Of a stretch of 14,772 bases of DNA, positions 13,883 to 14,772 are shown one piece after another. The notes beneath the pieces were generated by a model that saw only the letters and a program-made list of their open reading frames with translations, was not told the origin of the DNA and made no database searches. This DNA comes from Candidatus Accumulibacter propinquus. GTDB lineage: Bacteria > Pseudomonadota > Gammaproteobacteria > Burkholderiales > Rhodocyclaceae. Where the stretch lies: positions 1 through 14,772 of the forward strand of contig JADKBU010000043.1 in the NCBI GenBank assembly GCA_016714935.1, given 5' to 3'. The position numbers were made by a program, and so were the translations under genes. The first letter of the stretch is position 1. Each line of letters starts with the position of its first letter.

Positions 13883-13929
13883 CCATGGGTCGCCGCGGCG
13901 GCCTCGTCGGCCACCGCGGCGACCCATGG
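13883..13929. repeat. 47-nt hairpin downstream of the IS91 transposase
   Basis: A perfect 16-base inverted repeat (CCATGGGTCGCCGCGG at 13883-13898 and its complement at 13914-13929) has a 15-base loop that can form a further GGCC/GGCC stem. It lies 47 bases after the transposase stop. It could be the terminal (ori-type) stem-loop of the IS91 element or a transcription terminator; no T-run follows. I cannot fix the right end of the element from sequence alone. Confidence 0.7.
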
Positions 13930-14038
13930 CCATCCTCGTGCTGCGATTCTGGCGAGGTTTTCAGGCTCCGTCGGCACGCTTTCCCCGAATCACGACTGCT
14001 GTCAGGGCCTATCAGAGCCTGGAACACTTGCGGAAGTG

Positions 14039-14772
14039 GCGTTCCGCCGTTTCCAGATCGTTCATGTGATGATCGGTTCCGAAACGCTGGAGGTCACCAC
14101 CTTCCGTGGCGCACTCGCCCACGATGCCAAGAAGGATGCCCACGGCCGAGTGCTGCACGACAACGAATTCGGCTCACAGGCGGAAGATGCCGCCCGCCGC
14201 GACTTCACGGTCAATGCGCTTTACTACGACCCGGCCAGCGAAACCATTGTGGACTACCACCACGGCGTTGCCAACCTGAAACAAAGACCCTGCGCATGAT
14301 CGGCGGGCCTCGCGCCCGCTTACCGCGAGACCAGTGCGCATGCTCGCGCTGTCCGTCGCCGCCAAGCTGGGGCTGAGCATCGACCCGGCCGCCGCCGAGC
14401 CGATCGCGAGATAGCAGTGCCGCCGGAGAACGTGCCGGCAGCCCGCCTCTTCGACGAGATGTCAAGCTGCTCATCCGGCCATGCCGTGGAAGTGTCCTGA
14501 CACGCAAATTGCGTGAAGCCGGCCTGCACCATGGTCTGTTGCCACTGCTCGACGTCATTCTCGAACAGCCGATGGGCGAGCGCTTCGTCATGCTGGCGCT
14601 GGCCAACACCGATGAGCGTGTTCGCGCCGACAAGCCGATCTCACCGGGATTCCTCTTTGCCACCCTGCTCTGGCATGAAGTGCTGGCGCAGTGGGAACAT
14701 CAAGACCGGCGGTGAACGCTCGATCGGCCCTGTTTGCTGCGATGGACGAAGTGCTCGACTCGCAGGCGGAAA
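14039..14772 (+). pseudogene. pcnB: poly(A) polymerase PcnB, 5'-truncated and frameshifted
   Basis: Homology to PcnB begins abruptly at about 14039 (AFRRFQIVHVMIGSETLEV, then TTFRGALAHDA). It continues in one frame through GRVLHDNEFGSQAEDAARRD and FTVNALYYDPASETIVDYHH to LKQ. A shift near 14280 moves it on (KTLRMIGGPRAR), further shifts follow (VRMLALSVAAKLGLSIDPAA at about 14336-14397; ENVPAARLFDEM; LREAGLHHGLLPLLDVILEQ), then LANTDERVRADKPISPGFLF and ALFAAMDEVLDSQAE to the window edge. The N-terminal part with the nucleotidyltransferase GS/DxD active site is missing, and at least four shifts or stops occur. PcnB adds poly(A) tails that promote RNA decay. An intact copy probably exists elsewhere. 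The truncation lies ~110 bases after the IS91 hairpin. Confidence 0.85.

Noticed and set aside
1..14772. CRISPR arrays, tRNA or rRNA genes
   Set aside because: No regularly spaced repeats or RNA gene signatures were seen on reading both strands.

Overview
The window looks like chromosomal DNA of a GC-rich betaproteobacterium. The poly(A) polymerase (PcnB) remnant, the IS91-type transposase and the JetD-like fragment resemble proteins I know from Rhodocyclales and Candidatus Accumulibacter-type genomes. This is a judgement from recalled protein similarity, not a search result. It contains one compact, intact metabolic block (about 584-10361, every gene on the minus strand) set between two stretches of mobile-element and defence-gene debris (1-583 and 10630-14772).

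Left debris (1-583): the 3' end of a JetD-like (Wadjet) gene, a scrap of an XRE-type regulator on the opposite strand, and the first ~17 codons of an IS91-family transposase ending at the doxX stop codon. Next comes a bufferin-type copper-buffering operon, transcribed leftwards from a possible ECF-type promoter near 3222-3249: bufA (exported Cys-rich precursor), bufB (MNIO/DUF692 enzyme), bufC (DUF2063 partner) and a DoxX-family membrane protein. bufB-bufC and bufC-doxX overlap by 4 bases.

The core (3511-10361) is, in transcription order: a short methyl-accepting chemotaxis protein with no ligand-binding domain; the small and large subunits of a cytoplasmic group 3c (Mvh-type) [NiFe] hydrogenase; its maturation protease; an HdrA-like flavin/iron-sulfur protein; an MvhD-like [2Fe-2S] protein; and a TusA-family sulfur carrier. 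Overlaps or gaps of a few bases argue for one transcript from the hydrogenase to tusA. The set has the hydrogenase and electron-confurcating/bifurcating parts of a methanogen Mvh-Hdr complex but no HdrB or HdrC. The TusA-like protein sits where the substrate-side subunit would be expected. A H2-linked sulfane-sulfur or persulfide redox system is my inference and is the most interesting hypothesis here.

Right debris (10630-14772): a second, nearly identical copy of the jetD 3' end, a longer XRE remnant with an in-frame stop, a 3' piece of an IS91 transposase, and a broken MNT/HEPN toxin-antitoxin pair (two frameshifts in the nucleotidyltransferase, HEPN C-terminus replaced). After these come an intact IS91-family transposase gene and a 5'-truncated, multiply frameshifted pcnB that runs off the right edge. 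The intact transposase is preceded by a perfect LexA-box-like palindrome overlapping a plausible sigma70 promoter and followed by a 47-nt hairpin. The jetD-xre debris on both sides of the metabolic block suggests that the block was inserted or rearranged through repeated IS91-type events. No tRNA, rRNA or CRISPR array was seen.
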